Shown here: positions 51,516 through 51,516 of the stretch, one piece after another | Position numbering within the stretch: position 1 is the first letter of the stretch | Layout of the letters: every line of letters begins with the position of its first letter | Assembly: GCF_002265265.1 (NCBI RefSeq) | Contig: NZ_NOIF01000012.1 | Coordinates: 1-51,516 of the forward strand | Length of the DNA stretch: 51,516 nt | Reading direction: 5' to 3' | From: Photobacterium sanguinicancri | GTDB lineage: Bacteria; Pseudomonadota; Gammaproteobacteria; Enterobacterales; Vibrionaceae | Position numbers and translations under genes: made by a program | Notes under the pieces: generated by a model | The model's database searches: none | Seen by the model: only the letters and a program-made list of their open reading frames with translations | What the model was told of the DNA's origin: nothing

Positions 51516-51516
51516 T

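Noticed and set aside
1-51516. CRISPR array or retron
   Set aside because: No regularly spaced direct repeats and no cas or reverse transcriptase genes were seen.

Overview
The window looks like a gammaproteobacterial chromosome of the Vibrionaceae, most likely Photobacterium or a close relative. This is inferred from moderate, roughly low-40s percent G+C by eye, a DUF5062 gene, a chromosomal Qnr pentapeptide protein, an ExeM-type nuclease with a GlyGly-CTERM tail, and an ArsJ arsenic module. No 16S gene or species marker is present, so the genus is not proven.

Positions 1 to about 10.0 kb are the early half of a Mu-like transposable prophage in reversed orientation. An S24-type repressor (9088-9807, +) faces a leftward early operon: a Ner-like regulator, MuA-type DDE transposase, MuB-type ATPase, four small HTH or zinc-type proteins, DUF3164, a 62-aa protein, GemA/gp16, and an unknown 109-aa protein. 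A terminator at about 1526-1552 separates this operon from a Mor/C-family activator, beyond which an unrecognised Cys-rich gene runs off the window edge. The phage end adjacent to the repressor lies between 9847 and about 10100.

10.1-13.2 kb is host DNA: DUF5062, a periplasmic rhodanese, a DUF3080 lipoprotein, two identical tRNA-Val(GAC) genes and an unknown 121-aa protein. 13.6-22.2 kb has a nucleic-acid scavenging character: outer-membrane porin, ExeM/NucH extracellular nuclease, LysR regulator, NupC nucleoside transporter, DeoR repressor and a cytosolic-looking EEP phosphohydrolase. 22.2-26.1 kb holds a membrane protein, an RhlE helicase, a viroplasmin-RNase H protein and an unknown anchored protein.

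26.3-33.3 kb is the most unusual host locus: a leftward operon of a glutamate-cysteine ligase (GshA type), two MdlA/MdlB-like ABC exporters, and a glutathione synthetase of the eukaryotic family. It looks like a complete make-and-export unit for a gamma-glutamyl thiol peptide. 33.5-41 kb carries RsgA, a glycerophosphodiesterase, a CRP-linked metallophosphatase/5'-nucleotidase, alanine dehydrogenase, two small proteins and a HAD phosphatase.

41.2-50.4 kb contains a split arsenic system. ArsJ and its GAPDH partner (41.2-43.5 kb), and an ArsC-ArsR fusion plus a dual-specificity phosphatase (49.0-50.4 kb), share the same palindromic operator core. Between them lie a pnuC-phosphorylase operon whose leader can be drawn as an RNA switch, a Crp-like regulator, a DcuC transporter with an FNR box, and Qnr. 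An alpha/beta hydrolase ends the window.
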